A stretch of 64,000 nt of DNA, taken from contig JBFHFS010000017.1 in assembly GCA_041583495.1 (NCBI GenBank), forward strand, positions 27,053-91,052, read 5' to 3'. Positions within the stretch are counted from its first letter, which is position 1. Every line of letters starts with the position of its first letter. Of the stretch, positions 1 to 9,241 are shown piece by piece. The stretch comes from JBFHFS01 sp041583495. Its GTDB lineage: Bacteria > Bacteroidota > Bacteroidia > Bacteroidales > Marinilabiliaceae. The notes beneath the pieces were generated by a model that did no database searches, had not been told where the DNA came from, and saw only the letters and a program-made list of their open reading frames with translations. The position numbers were made by a program, and so were the translations under genes.

Positions 1-27
1 GCTGAAATATGATGGGCCTTCAGCCCG
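1..27. repeat. Partial copy of the palindromic repeat seen at the right end
   Basis: The first 27 bases closely match 63809-63835 near the other end of the window: GCTGAAATA, a short spacer, then GGGCCTTCAGCCCG. In the complete copy the arms CGGGCTGAA and TTCAGCCCG form a perfect 9-bp inverted repeat; here the left arm is cut by the window edge. It lies just downstream of murQ. It looks like a dispersed REP-like element. Confidence 0.7.
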
Positions 28-70
28 AAAAAAAATCTACCAATCTCCTTTAACCTTTTCCCTCCCTTTC

Positions 71-910
71 TTACCGGTTCTTTTTATAATTGTCGATGGC
101 TTTTTTTACCGATCCGTATTTGAGCAATAAATCCTGTGCCTCCTCAAATTCCAGCGATAGTTCATCCATCAGCATGCGCGCTCCTCTAATGATCAGTTTC
201 TTGTTGGTGAGTTGCATGTTCACCATCTTGTTTCCTTTTACCCTTCCCAGCTTAATCATGATGGTGGTGGTAATCATGTTCAGGATCATTTTTTGGGCAG
301 TGCCGGCTTTTAATCGCGTGCTGCCGGTAATGAATTCAGGGCCTACAATGGCCTCGATGGGAAATTCGGCAGCCTCTGCTATTTTGGAGCCGGGATTACA
401 AGTGATACAGCCGGTGAGAATCCCGTTAGAACGGGCTTTGGAAACGCCCCCAATCACATAGGGGGTGGTGCCTGAGGCGGCAATTCCTATGACGGTGTCC
501 AGGTGATTGATCTTATGTGCTTTTAATTCCTCCCAGGCCCGGTTGGTGTCATCCTCAGCATCTTCAACCGCTTTGCGCAGTGCCACATCCCCTCCGGCAA
601 TCAACCCAATGACCATCGTCTCGGGGACGCCAAAGGTGGGCGGGAGCTCGGAGGCATCCAATACGCCTAACCGACCGCTGGTGCCGGCGCCCAGATAAAA
701 TATGCGGCCTCCCTTTTTCATTCGGTCGATGATGCGAATGACCAGCTGTTCGATTTGAGGAAGTGCCTCTTTTACCGCTAAATGGACTTTGGCGTCTTCG
801 TTGTTGATGCTCTTTATCAGGTCGGAAACTTCCATCTTTTCCAGGTTCTGAAAGGTTGATGGCGTTTCGGTGATGCTTAGTGTGAACTTGTTGGAATCAA
901 TAGCAGACAT
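71..910 (-). CDS. murQ: N-acetylmuramic acid 6-phosphate etherase MurQ
   Basis: Cleaves the D-lactyl ether of MurNAc-6-phosphate, giving GlcNAc-6-phosphate and D-lactate in the cytoplasm. The 279-residue protein has a single SIS sugar-isomerase fold with the family signature GAGTSGRLG (about residues 74-82), followed by DASELPPT (85-92) and an acidic stretch VEDAEDD (115-121); acidic residues in these two places are catalytic in characterised MurQ. Length is slightly under the usual 300. It lies 27 bp downstream of the kinase gene, so the two are probably one operon, matching the kinase-then-etherase order of the pathway. No signal peptide, as expected. Confidence 0.96.
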   Translation of the reverse strand: MSAIDSNKFTLSITETPSTFQNLEKMEVSDLIKSINNEDAKVHLAVKEALPQIEQLVIRIIDRMKKGGRIFYLGAGTSGRLGVLDASELPPTFGVPETMVIGLIAGGDVALRKAVEDAEDDTNRAWEELKAHKINHLDTVIGIAASGTTPYVIGGVSKARSNGILTGCITCNPGSKIAEAAEFPIEAIVGPEFITGSTRLKAGTAQKMILNMITTTIMIKLGRVKGNKMVNMQLTNKKLIIRGARMLMDELSLEFEEAQDLLLKYGSVKKAIDNYKKNR

Positions 911-937
911 AGCTTCTGATTTAATAATCTTGTTTTG

Positions 938-1774
938 TTATTTTGAATAGTATTGTATCAGGCCCGGCATGGGATCCTTGGAAATGTGGCCCACCTTAAG
1001 GTTGAACCTTTTGGCTGCCTCTGTCAGCTGCTCTTTAAAGTGCCAGGCAATGCTCCCTGTAAAATGAACGGGCAGAGAGGTGGCCGATCGGTATTGCATC
1101 ACATTTCGTGAGAAAAATTCACTGAAGGCCTCGGTGACAATCTTAGCGATAGCAGGTTCTTTTATGTGCTCGGAGACAAATTGTGTGAATTGGGCGGCAA
1201 ACCGGTTTGGAAAGGGTTTTCTGTAAATGCTGTCCAGAACTTCGGCCGGGGTTATGGCATATTTATCGAAGAAGGTTTTGGTTAACGCTTCGGGCAATTG
1301 ATTTTTTAAAACATCGGAAAGCAGTTTCTTCCCAAGGGCCGCTCCGCTGCCTTCGTCTCCCAAAATAAATCCCAACGGGGACACATTGTGAACAATAGTA
1401 TGACCATTGTAGTGGCAGGAGTTGGACCCCGTACCCAAAATACATGCGATGCCCTCCCCGTGGCCACACAAAGCATGTGCAGCCCCCATTAAATCGCTGG
1501 CGACCTCTATTTTGGGGGAGTTGAAAAATTGGGTCAGTGCCTTCTCTACGATACTGCTGGCCTCGGGATTGGCACAGCCTGCCCCGTAAAAATGAAGGGA
1601 CTTGAAGTTTCTCAGGGGCGTGTCATACTCCTTTTCAAGAGTGCTCAGAATGGCGGCTTCGTCCTGATAATAAGGATTGATACCTGCAGTTTGAACCAGA
1701 GTATGGTCTCCCGTGATGGTGTTTAATAAACACCAGTTGGTTTTTGTGGATCCGCTGTCTGCAATTAATATCAT
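938..1774 (-). CDS. murK: BadF/BadG-type amino-sugar kinase, probable MurNAc/GlcNAc kinase
   Basis: A 278-residue ASKHA-fold kinase. The N-terminal phosphate loop DSGSTKTNW (residues 6-14), the second phosphate motif GTGSNS (about 113-118) and LGDEGSGAALG (about 137-147) are typical of the BadF/BadG/BcrA group that includes N-acetylglucosamine kinase and clostridial and Tannerella MurK. Placement directly before murQ, with NamZ and nagA close by, argues that it makes MurNAc-6-phosphate from free MurNAc; GlcNAc may also be a substrate. Substrate choice cannot be read from the sequence alone. The start follows a TATCTTTG -7 box about 100 bp upstream. Confidence 0.8.
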   Translation of the reverse strand: MILIADSGSTKTNWCLLNTITGDHTLVQTAGINPYYQDEAAILSTLEKEYDTPLRNFKSLHFYGAGCANPEASSIVEKALTQFFNSPKIEVASDLMGAAHALCGHGEGIACILGTGSNSCHYNGHTIVHNVSPLGFILGDEGSGAALGKKLLSDVLKNQLPEALTKTFFDKYAITPAEVLDSIYRKPFPNRFAAQFTQFVSEHIKEPAIAKIVTEAFSEFFSRNVMQYRSATSLPVHFTGSIAWHFKEQLTEAAKRFNLKVGHISKDPMPGLIQYYSK

Positions 1775-1869
1775 AACAATTCCCTCCGTAGTTTAAAATA
1801 TAATTAAAATAGTGGGTCAATAATACGTTTGCATTTGTGGGTATGTTAACCAAAATGAACGTTGTTTTT

Positions 1870-1910
1870 CGCTCTGCAAAGATAGTAAAAATTGCTTAAT
1901 TTTGCGTATT
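1870..1910. promoter_or_regulatory. Divergent Bacteroidota-type promoters between murK and the amidase gene
   Basis: On the minus strand TATCTTTG (1877-1884) matches the TAnnTTTG -7 consensus and would drive murK-murQ. On the plus strand TAATTTTG (1897-1904) would drive the amidase gene. The two -7 boxes are only 12 bp apart, so the two promoters may compete. The -33 boxes are poor: TCTG at 1873-1876 on the plus strand, none clear on the minus strand. Confidence 0.5.
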
Positions 1911-2059
1911 ATATAAGATGTATTACAAGTGTTTGTTTGTTCAAAAATTGTTCCTATTTTTGAACCTAAGAAGAACTTTCCTATAGCGTTGTTTAATTGA
2001 TGGTATTTAAGGAGTGGCGCTTGGGTTTTGGGGCTAAAATTACAATAATATCCTGCAGT

Positions 2060-5000
2060 ATGAGGCATTTCCATCGGTTATTTCTGTGTATATGTATGTG
2101 TGTGTCTGCTCTGCTCATTGGTAGTTTAAGTGCATCTTCGCAGGAAAGAAACCCCAGAGAGGTCCGATTGGAAAAACGGGTGGTTCGTCAGCTTAGTGAT
2201 TTGCCCGATTTGTTCGAGGGCTGGCATCACCTGGGGAAGCTGGGTGTTGATAGCCTGAGACTCAACCTGGAAAGGCGTTCCCTCCACTTTTTTTGGGCGC
2301 CCGATGTGACCCACATACCCGTGAGAGCTCCCTGGATTGTTGGTGTTCGCCAAACGATACAAGAAAATCTGAGTGCCAAATACCGGGATTGGTCCGTTGA
2401 ATTAACCACTCGTGGCAGACCCCTGGAAGACTTTGTACCTCAATATTTTCGGAAGGGTTATCTGCCCGATGATTCGTTGCGGATGATCGTTAAAGAGGAG
2501 GTTCGTCCTTTGGTTAGGGTGGCAGGAGAACCCCAATTTAGCAAGGGTCTGGGTGGGCATCATATTGCCCTGTGGCCAAGCCATGGATATTATTATGAGG
2601 CTTCGCTCGATCGCTGGGAGTGGCAACGGGCCCGCCTCTTCGGAACGGTAGAGGATCTTTTTCCTTTTTCGTTTATCCAGGGTTTCCTGGCCCCGATGCT
2701 CGAAAATGCAGGAGCCCGGGTGCTGACTCCCCGCGAGCGCGATATTCAATCTCTGGAGGTGGTGGTGGACAACGATGGGTCGACTGCCGGCTCGCGTATT
2801 ATTGTGGAAGGAGAGGAGCTGCAGATAGATACAGTGGATCATGGATTTGCACTTCCTGATACTCTTTTTGAGGGGGATAATCCCTTTCAATCGGGTTCTT
2901 ATTTAAGGTTAACCGCTCTGGAGGATAAGGCCGGTAAGCTGACCTATCTTCCCTGTTTCACCCAATCGGGAGAATATGCCGTTTATGTCTCCTGGGCTCG
3001 TGGGTCACACGCCTCCGATAGCGTTGCCTACCTGGTAAACCATACGGGTGGGAGTACTCTTTTTTATGTCAATCAAACCATGGGCTATGGTACGTGGGTG
3101 TATTTGGGGACCTTTTGTTTTGTCAGCGGCACCAATGCTGAAAAGGGTTCGGTGACTTTATTGGTGCCCAATGATGCAAACGTTTCCGTTACGGCCGATG
3201 CAGTCCGTTTTGGCGGTGGGATGGGGAATGTAGCACGCCGCCCGTCTAATGAATATGTTCCCAATCAGTGGTCCTTGAACGAGGGGACAGTAAAGCTTCC
3301 TGCAACCAGAATGGGAAATACGGGTGCTTCCCACTATAAACTGAGTGGTAAACCCCGCTGGATGGAGGCTGCAAGATACTGGCTTCAATATGCCGGTATG
3401 CCCGACACACTGGTTTATAGTCTCAACCAAAATAAGAACGATTACAACGACGATTATCAATCGCGGGGGGAGTGGGTCAATTACTTGATGGGTGCCCCTA
3501 ACGGGCCCACCAGGGCGCCCGATAGGCCTGGTTTAAATATTCCCATCGATCTGGCTTTCGCCTTGCATACCGATGCGGGGATTACCCCCAACGACTCGAT
3601 CATAGGCACTTTAGGCATTTACAGTAGTCTCCGCAACGAGGGCCTTTTTCCCAATGGAACCTCGAAATTGGCCAGTCGTGATTTGACCGACCTGGTACAG
3701 ACTCAGATTGTCTCGGATATTCGCGCCACGGTCAATGATCATTGGACCAGGCGGGCCATGTGGGATAAAGCTTATTCGGAAGCCTGGAAGCCAGGCGTCC
3801 CCACCATGTTGCTCGAGTTGCTCTCGCATCAGAATCTGGCCGATATGGAATATGGGCTCGATCCACGATTTAAATTCAGGGTGGCTCGTGCCATCTATAA
3901 AGGAATGGTGCGTTTTCAGGCTGCGCGCGAGGGGCGCGAGGCCGTTATTGCGCCTTTGGCTCCCGACCATATGGCTATAGAACATATGAATGGCCGGCGG
4001 GTGAAGATCAGCTGGCAGCCTGTTCCGGATTCACTGGAAGCCTCGGCTGTCCCTTCACAATACAAAGTGTACAGGCGGTTGGAGGCCAATGGTTTTGACA
4101 ATGGAGTGGTCACCTCTAAGCCTTTCTTAATAGTCGACCTGCCCGAATATGAAACCATTTACAGCTTTAAAGTGGCTGCCGTGAACGAGGGGGGAGAGAG
4201 CTTGACCAGTGAAACCTTGTCGGTATCGCTTCAGCCCGATAGCCCTAACCTGGCTCTTATCGTGAACGGCTTCGACCGGGTGGCACCGCCGGCATTTGTG
4301 GAGGGATCCGTAGCGGGCCTGGCCCCCTGGGACGACGAAGGGGTACCTTATATTCAGGATGTTAGCTTTACCGGCAAACAGTACGACTACAACCGCTCTT
4401 CCCCCTGGCTCGATGACGACAGTCCCGGCCATGGGGCCAGTTATTCTGATTCCGAAGGACAGGTGATCCCCGGGAATAATTTCGACTTCGTTCGGGTGCA
4501 TGGAGAGGCCTTGAGGGAAGCCGGCTTATCCTTTGTCTCGGTAAGTGACGAAGTTTTCGAAGAAGCGGGCTTTGATATCTCTGCCTACATGGCCGTGGAT
4601 GTCATTTTTGGCGAGGAGAAAGCCACCCGGAGTCTCTCACCCAATAAGACCCAAGAGTTTCGAATATGGACCCCTTCCATGATCTCTTCGCTGGGCCGCT
4701 ATCTTGAGAACGGGGGCAACCTTCTTCTTTCCGGGGCCTATATAGGTTCGGAGATGATCGAAAACAGCGACTCGGCAGCCATTGGGTTTGCGAAGAACTA
4801 TCTTCATTTTGAATGGCGTACCAATCATGCCGATAACCTTGGAAAAGTGGTGGTGACCGATGAACTGGCTGCCCGATTCCCCGCTTCGGTTAACTATAAT
4901 ACTTCCTTTCTTCCCGGAGTCTATAAGGTGGAAGCACCCGATGGACTGGAGCCTAAAGGCGAAAGTGCCCACCGTCTTTACCGGTATGCCAGTAATAATG

Positions 5001-5161
5001 TGAGCGCCGCAGTGGCCTACGAAGGAAAGCACCGGAGTGTGGTTTTGGGGTTTCCTTTTGAGAGCATTGTGGATGTGACACAAAGAAATGCATTGATGAT
5101 ACAGATTATCGCGTTTTTTGAGAATAATATGAAATCGTTTAACAGAATAGATAAAGAATAA
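2060..5161 (+). CDS. Exported N-acetylmuramoyl-L-alanine amidase-like protein with golvesin-like insert and Fn3 domain
   Basis: About 1033 residues from the chosen ATG, which opens a clear signal peptide ending near residue 28; the frame is open further upstream but that extension lacks export features. Candidate zinc and catalytic residues of an Amidase_3 fold appear in order: PSHG (H175), TPRERD (E226), ALHTDAG (H503) and LLELLSHQN (E586). The fold is interrupted at about 275-386 by a golvesin C-terminal/xanthan-lyase-like beta domain. A fibronectin III domain (about 632-726) and a C-terminal domain beginning ALIVNGFDR follow. The family reaction is removal of stem peptides from MurNAc, giving naked glycan strands; that fits a cell-wall salvage locus. 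Annotation tools may call it a xanthan lyase, which the active-site motifs do not support. Confidence 0.8.
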   Translation: MRHFHRLFLCICMCVSALLIGSLSASSQERNPREVRLEKRVVRQLSDLPDLFEGWHHLGKLGVDSLRLNLERRSLHFFWAPDVTHIPVRAPWIVGVRQTIQENLSAKYRDWSVELTTRGRPLEDFVPQYFRKGYLPDDSLRMIVKEEVRPLVRVAGEPQFSKGLGGHHIALWPSHGYYYEASLDRWEWQRARLFGTVEDLFPFSFIQGFLAPMLENAGARVLTPRERDIQSLEVVVDNDGSTAGSRIIVEGEELQIDTVDHGFALPDTLFEGDNPFQSGSYLRLTALEDKAGKLTYLPCFTQSGEYAVYVSWARGSHASDSVAYLVNHTGGSTLFYVNQTMGYGTWVYLGTFCFVSGTNAEKGSVTLLVPNDANVSVTADAVRFGGGMGNVARRPSNEYVPNQWSLNEGTVKLPATRMGNTGASHYKLSGKPRWMEAARYWLQYAGMPDTLVYSLNQNKNDYNDDYQSRGEWVNYLMGAPNGPTRAPDRPGLNIPIDLAFALHTDAGITPNDSIIGTLGIYSSLRNEGLFPNGTSKLASRDLTDLVQTQIVSDIRATVNDHWTRRAMWDKAYSEAWKPGVPTMLLELLSHQNLADMEYGLDPRFKFRVARAIYKGMVRFQAAREGREAVIAPLAPDHMAIEHMNGRRVKISWQPVPDSLEASAVPSQYKVYRRLEANGFDNGVVTSKPFLIVDLPEYETIYSFKVAAVNEGGESLTSETLSVSLQPDSPNLALIVNGFDRVAPPAFVEGSVAGLAPWDDEGVPYIQDVSFTGKQYDYNRSSPWLDDDSPGHGASYSDSEGQVIPGNNFDFVRVHGEALREAGLSFVSVSDEVFEEAGFDISAYMAVDVIFGEEKATRSLSPNKTQEFRIWTPSMISSLGRYLENGGNLLLSGAYIGSEMIENSDSAAIGFAKNYLHFEWRTNHADNLGKVVVTDELAARFPASVNYNTSFLPGVYKVEAPDGLEPKGESAHRLYRYASNNVSAAVAYEGKHRSVVLGFPFESIVDVTQRNALMIQIIAFFENNMKSFNRIDKE

Positions 5162-5286
5162 TCCCGGGGAATTGCAATCTTCTCCTTTTAAGGCATGTAG
5201 CAGGAATTAAGGTTAGGTGCCCTGATAGGAAAAAAAGATTGTAAATGGCCCTGGGTTCGATAATTATAAAACAAGCAATTAATCAT

Positions 5287-6762
5287 ATGGAAAAGTCAAT
5301 TATCTGTTTTTTACCATCCGCCGAAAAGGCTGACCTTGGCCTGACCTTGGGCGAACTGCAAAAAGAAAATCTGATTACCGACATTTGTGTTGTCACCACG
5401 GGCGATGCCAGCATGGTTCCTGAGGGGATAACCTCGGTGGGAGTTCCCGGGTTTAACTCTACCCAAATGGTAAAGGAGATGGCCCTAAGGAGCAGGGAAG
5501 CTGATTATGTGCTTCTTTATTCCAAAACACTGCCCCTGAAGCTGGGTGCTAATGCGCTTCATCGAATGATGCAGGCTGCCGATAGCGCGGAGGCGGGTAT
5601 GGTCTATTCCGATTATTATGCCCTTAAAGAGGGTCAGCTTATGCCTTCCCCGGTGATTGATTATCAGGAGGGTAGCTTAAGGGATGACTTTAACTTTGGC
5701 TCACTGATGCTGTTGCGTTCGTCAGCCATACAGCAAGCAGCTGAAGCCATGACCACGGAGTATCGGTTTGCAGGGCTCTACGATTTGCGGCTGAAGATCT
5801 CGCAAAACTACCGTCTGGTGCGCTTGCCCGAGTTTCTCTATACCGAAATGGAGACCGATACCCGCCGGTCGGGAGAAAAGATTTTCGATTATGTTGACCC
5901 CAAAAACCGGCAGGTTCAGGTGGAGATGGAGCAGGCTTGCACCCAACATCTTAAAGATGTGAAGGCCTGGCTCAAACCGGAGTTCGCAAAGGTCGCCTTC
6001 CAGGAAGGGCAATTTCCCGTGGAGGCATCGGTGGTAATACCTGTTCGCAATCGCATTAAAACCATCGAAGATGCTGTGCGCTCGGTGCTTAGTCAAAAAG
6101 CTTCTTTTGCCTTTAACCTTATTGTGGTGGATAACCACTCTACCGATGGGACTACGGAGATCCTGGCTGCTCTGGCCAAAGAGGATAACCGGTTGATACA
6201 TGTCGTTCCCCAACGCGATGACCTGGGCATTGGTGGATGCTGGAATGTGGCGGTGATGCATGCATCGTGTGGAAAGTTTGCCATCCAGCTCGATAGCGAC
6301 GATTTGTATGTAGACGATAACGTGATTCAAACGGTGGTGGATGCCTTTTATGAGCAGAATTGCGCCATGGTTGTGGGGGCTTATCAAATGGTTAACTTTA
6401 AGCTCGAGGAGATTCCTCCGGGTTTGATCGATCACCGCGAATGGACCCCCGAAAACGGCCGGAATAATGCTTTGCGCATCAATGGACTGGGAGCTCCGCG
6501 GGCTTTTTATACACCCGTTTTGAGGAAGATATTGGTGCCTAACGTGAGTTATGGTGAGGATTATGCCCTGGGATTAAGCATCTCAAGGCATTACCAGATT
6601 GGGCGCATCTATAAGCCTCTTTACCTTTGCCGTCGTTGGGATGACAATTCAGACGCCTCATTGGATATTGTGAAGATGAACGGTCATAACCTTTATAAAG
6701 ACCGCATACGCACACTGGAGCTGTGGGCCCGTATTGCCCTGAATAAGAAAGACCGGCCCTAA
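5287..6762 (+). CDS. Two-part family 2 glycosyltransferase
   Basis: About 491 residues from the ATG at 5287; the frame extends 14 codons upstream without a recognisable start signal. The C-terminal half (about 235-480) is a classical GT2 GT-A domain: EASVVIPVRNR, VVDNHSTDGT and the DxD-type metal motif LDSDD. The N-terminal half also resembles a GT-A fold (MVYSDYYALKEG, then FNFGSLMLLR), so the protein may be a tandem transferase with one degenerate unit. No signal peptide or membrane segment is visible, so it should be cytoplasmic. It is followed 80 bp later by the DUF4922 gene and then the SpoIID-like gene. Donor and acceptor are unknown. Confidence 0.8.
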   Translation: MEKSIICFLPSAEKADLGLTLGELQKENLITDICVVTTGDASMVPEGITSVGVPGFNSTQMVKEMALRSREADYVLLYSKTLPLKLGANALHRMMQAADSAEAGMVYSDYYALKEGQLMPSPVIDYQEGSLRDDFNFGSLMLLRSSAIQQAAEAMTTEYRFAGLYDLRLKISQNYRLVRLPEFLYTEMETDTRRSGEKIFDYVDPKNRQVQVEMEQACTQHLKDVKAWLKPEFAKVAFQEGQFPVEASVVIPVRNRIKTIEDAVRSVLSQKASFAFNLIVVDNHSTDGTTEILAALAKEDNRLIHVVPQRDDLGIGGCWNVAVMHASCGKFAIQLDSDDLYVDDNVIQTVVDAFYEQNCAMVVGAYQMVNFKLEEIPPGLIDHREWTPENGRNNALRINGLGAPRAFYTPVLRKILVPNVSYGEDYALGLSISRHYQIGRIYKPLYLCRRWDDNSDASLDIVKMNGHNLYKDRIRTLELWARIALNKKDRP

Positions 6763-6842
6763 CAGGTGGGTGTTCCTGATTTTGACAGGGGACCCCTAAC
6801 CGGTTTCAACTACCAATATTGGATGGTTACAGATTAAGCAAA

Positions 6843-7820
6843 ATGAGTTACAATAAAAAGATGGATGTTAGGTTTTCGAAAGAGGTTGAGACGTTGATTA
6901 ACGACCAACTTAAGGAATGGGATTTGGCCACCATAAACTATGAGGGTTTAAAGCTGGTCAAAACCCGGTCGTTGTTTTTTAGCGGGGGTACTGAAGTGAA
7001 AGTTCAGGTTAACCCGGAGCGTATACGCTCTTCGGCAGCTAAGGTAGATGACCGTTCGATAAGGGCGCGACCCTGTTTCCTGTGTCAAAAAAACCTGCCG
7101 GTCGCTCAGCGAGGCATCTCTTTCGGGGAGAGTTATCAGGTGCTGGTTAATCCGTTTCCCATTTTTCCACGCCATCTTACCATACCTCACCAATCTCACA
7201 CCCTACAGCGAATTAAGGGTCGTTTGGGCGATATGATGAACCTGGCCCGGGCCCTTCCCGATTTTGTGATTTTTTACAATGGGCCCAGGTGTGGAGCCAG
7301 TGCCCCCGATCATTTTCATTTTCAGGCCGGCAATAAAGGTTTTTTACCCATCGAGCGGGAATTTATGGCCGGTGAGAATCAAACCACTTTGGTGGATACT
7401 TCCGCTTTGCGCCTGAGTACCATGGATCACTACCTCCGTAAAACGCTGGTGTTGGAGGGGACGGATGCAACTGAAACTGAGGTTTGGTTCAACCTGGTTT
7501 ATGACTTCTTGGAAGGCATTCAACCGGGTGAGGAAGAGCCTATGCTTAATATTTTGTGTTCATGGGTGGAGAATCGCTGGCAGGTATTTGTGTTTCCAAG
7601 AAAGGCTCATCGACCACGTCAGTTTTATGCTACGGGTGAAGAGCAGATATTGTTGAGCCCCGCATCGGTCGATTTCGGCGGTGTGTTGATTACCCCCCGT
7701 CAGGAGGATTATAGTAAGCTAAACAACGAAATTGTGGAGGATATCTTCGATCAGGTTACCTTGGGAGATGGCGAATGGGAACAACTCATAAGAACCTTAA
7801 CATCAGCCTCTAACCTCTAA
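6843..7820 (+). CDS. DUF4922 protein, HIT-like nucleotidyl phosphorylase/transferase
   Basis: A 325-residue cytoplasmic protein from the ATG at 6843 (6819 and 6861 are alternatives). It carries a CFLC pair (residues 78-81) that could bind metal and the histidine-triad-like motif HFHFQ (157-161) after GPRCGASAPD, as in GDP-L-galactose phosphorylase and Ap4A phosphorylase relatives. The family expectation is transfer of a nucleotidyl group through a histidine intermediate, for example phosphorolysis of an NDP-sugar. It sits between the glycosyltransferase and the SpoIID-like gene, so a nucleotide-sugar or amino-sugar substrate is a reasonable inference. The substrate is not known. Confidence 0.75.
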   Translation: MSYNKKMDVRFSKEVETLINDQLKEWDLATINYEGLKLVKTRSLFFSGGTEVKVQVNPERIRSSAAKVDDRSIRARPCFLCQKNLPVAQRGISFGESYQVLVNPFPIFPRHLTIPHQSHTLQRIKGRLGDMMNLARALPDFVIFYNGPRCGASAPDHFHFQAGNKGFLPIEREFMAGENQTTLVDTSALRLSTMDHYLRKTLVLEGTDATETEVWFNLVYDFLEGIQPGEEEPMLNILCSWVENRWQVFVFPRKAHRPRQFYATGEEQILLSPASVDFGGVLITPRQEDYSKLNNEIVEDIFDQVTLGDGEWEQLIRTLTSASNL

Positions 7821-7860
7821 TCTCAACCTTTTAACTTTTCCACTTTCAACCCCACATATT

Positions 7861-9195
7861 ATGCCACCCAGTATTGAAGTAGGCGTTTTATTTGCACCCG
7901 AATTTTCCGTTGTTCTCAATGGCGATTTTAAGCTGAAAGGATCGGGGCAGTTATTATCCGGGCCTGGCTCGGTGAGGCTTGATGATGAGGTATGTATCCT
8001 TTGTGTTAACCAGCGCGAAATAAGAGAGGCTCTGCCCCTGGAGCTGGAGCCTGTAAATTACCAAACTGCTTCGTTCGACCTTAAAAACGTGGTGATTGGC
8101 ATCAATTTTCATTGGGAACGCAAAGAAGACCAAAGATTTAAAGGGGTGCTTCGCATTATTCGGGAGGGGGATCATCTGACGGCTGTTAATAGGTTGCCAC
8201 TGGAGGATTATCTGGTCAGTGTTATCTCTTCAGAGATGAGTGCAACTTCTTCTTCTCAATTGCTGAGAGCCCATGCGGTGATTTCCCGCAGTTGGCTGCT
8301 GGCTCAAAAAGAGAAAGAGCAGCAGTTGAAAGAAAGCGGCCATTACGTTACGATGGTGGAAACACCCACCGAAAAGATTAAATGGTACGATCGGGAAGAT
8401 CATCTTAACTTTGATGTTTGTGCCGACGATCATTGTCAACGCTATCAAGGCATTACCCGGGCTTCGGCAAGGGAGGTCGAACAGGCCGTGGCCGATACCA
8501 GCGGGGAGGTGCTTACCTGGGAGGGAAAGATCGCCGATGCACGGTTCTCTAAATGCTGTGGGGGCATTACCGAGTTGTTCGAATATGCCTGGGAACCTGT
8601 ACATCATCCCTATCTGACCAAAGTAATTGATGCCCCTCAGTTACCCGAAGGATTTGACCTCGACTTAACCGGCGAAGATGCTGCCAGGGCCTGGATTACC
8701 GGCAACCCACCCGCCTTTTGCAATACGAATGATGCCGGGGTGTTGTCGCAGGTACTCAACGATTACGACCAGGAAACAGCCGACTTTTACCGCTGGACCG
8801 TTACCTTGTCGCGTGAGGAGATCAAAGCCCTGCTGCTGAAAAAGATTAACCTGGACTTAGGCGACATTCTGGACCTGATTCCTGTGGAGCGCGGGGTCTC
8901 CGGCCGACTGGTGAAATTAAAAATTGTGGGAACCAAAGGCGCTTTAACCATAGGCAAAGAGTTGGAGATCAGAAAAGCGCTCTCCGAATCGCACCTTTAC
9001 AGCTCTGCCTTTGTGGTGGAAAAAACCGACGGGGAAGATGGCATTCCAAATTCGTTTACCTTAAGAGGCGCCGGATGGGGGCATGGAGTGGGTTTATGTC
9101 AGATTGGAGCCGCCGTGATGGGGGCTAAGGGTTATCCTTATAAGGCGATTTTGGAACATTATTTTAGGGGGAGTGTGCTCGAAAAGAGATACTAG
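7861..9195 (+). CDS. SpoIID/LytB domain protein without a signal peptide
   Basis: A 444-residue protein whose SpoIID core spans roughly residues 95-440. LPLEDYLVSVISSEM includes the glutamate (E125) that is catalytic in SpoIID, a lytic transglycosylase acting on peptide-free glycan, and LLRAHAVISRSW follows. The C-terminal GWGHGVGLCQIGA motif is also present. The amidase gene two genes upstream would make its usual naked-glycan substrate. Oddly, the N-terminus (MPPSIEVGVLFAPEF) is not a signal peptide and no upstream start supplies one, so the product should be cytoplasmic unless exported in another way. It follows the DUF4922 gene by 40 bp. Confidence 0.85.
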   Translation: MPPSIEVGVLFAPEFSVVLNGDFKLKGSGQLLSGPGSVRLDDEVCILCVNQREIREALPLELEPVNYQTASFDLKNVVIGINFHWERKEDQRFKGVLRIIREGDHLTAVNRLPLEDYLVSVISSEMSATSSSQLLRAHAVISRSWLLAQKEKEQQLKESGHYVTMVETPTEKIKWYDREDHLNFDVCADDHCQRYQGITRASAREVEQAVADTSGEVLTWEGKIADARFSKCCGGITELFEYAWEPVHHPYLTKVIDAPQLPEGFDLDLTGEDAARAWITGNPPAFCNTNDAGVLSQVLNDYDQETADFYRWTVTLSREEIKALLLKKINLDLGDILDLIPVERGVSGRLVKLKIVGTKGALTIGKELEIRKALSESHLYSSAFVVEKTDGEDGIPNSFTLRGAGWGHGVGLCQIGAAVMGAKGYPYKAILEHYFRGSVLEKRY

Positions 9196-9241
9196 GGGGC
9201 GGGTTTGAATACAAAGAGCTTAATTGTTAATGTTGAGACCA

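Noticed and set aside
1997..2059. Upstream start for the amidase
   Set aside because: The extra 21 residues precede a complete signal peptide that starts at 2060 and would impair export.
5722..6435. 237-codon open frame opposite the GT2 gene
   Set aside because: The plus strand has clear GT2 motifs and operon spacing; the minus frame has no recognisable domain.
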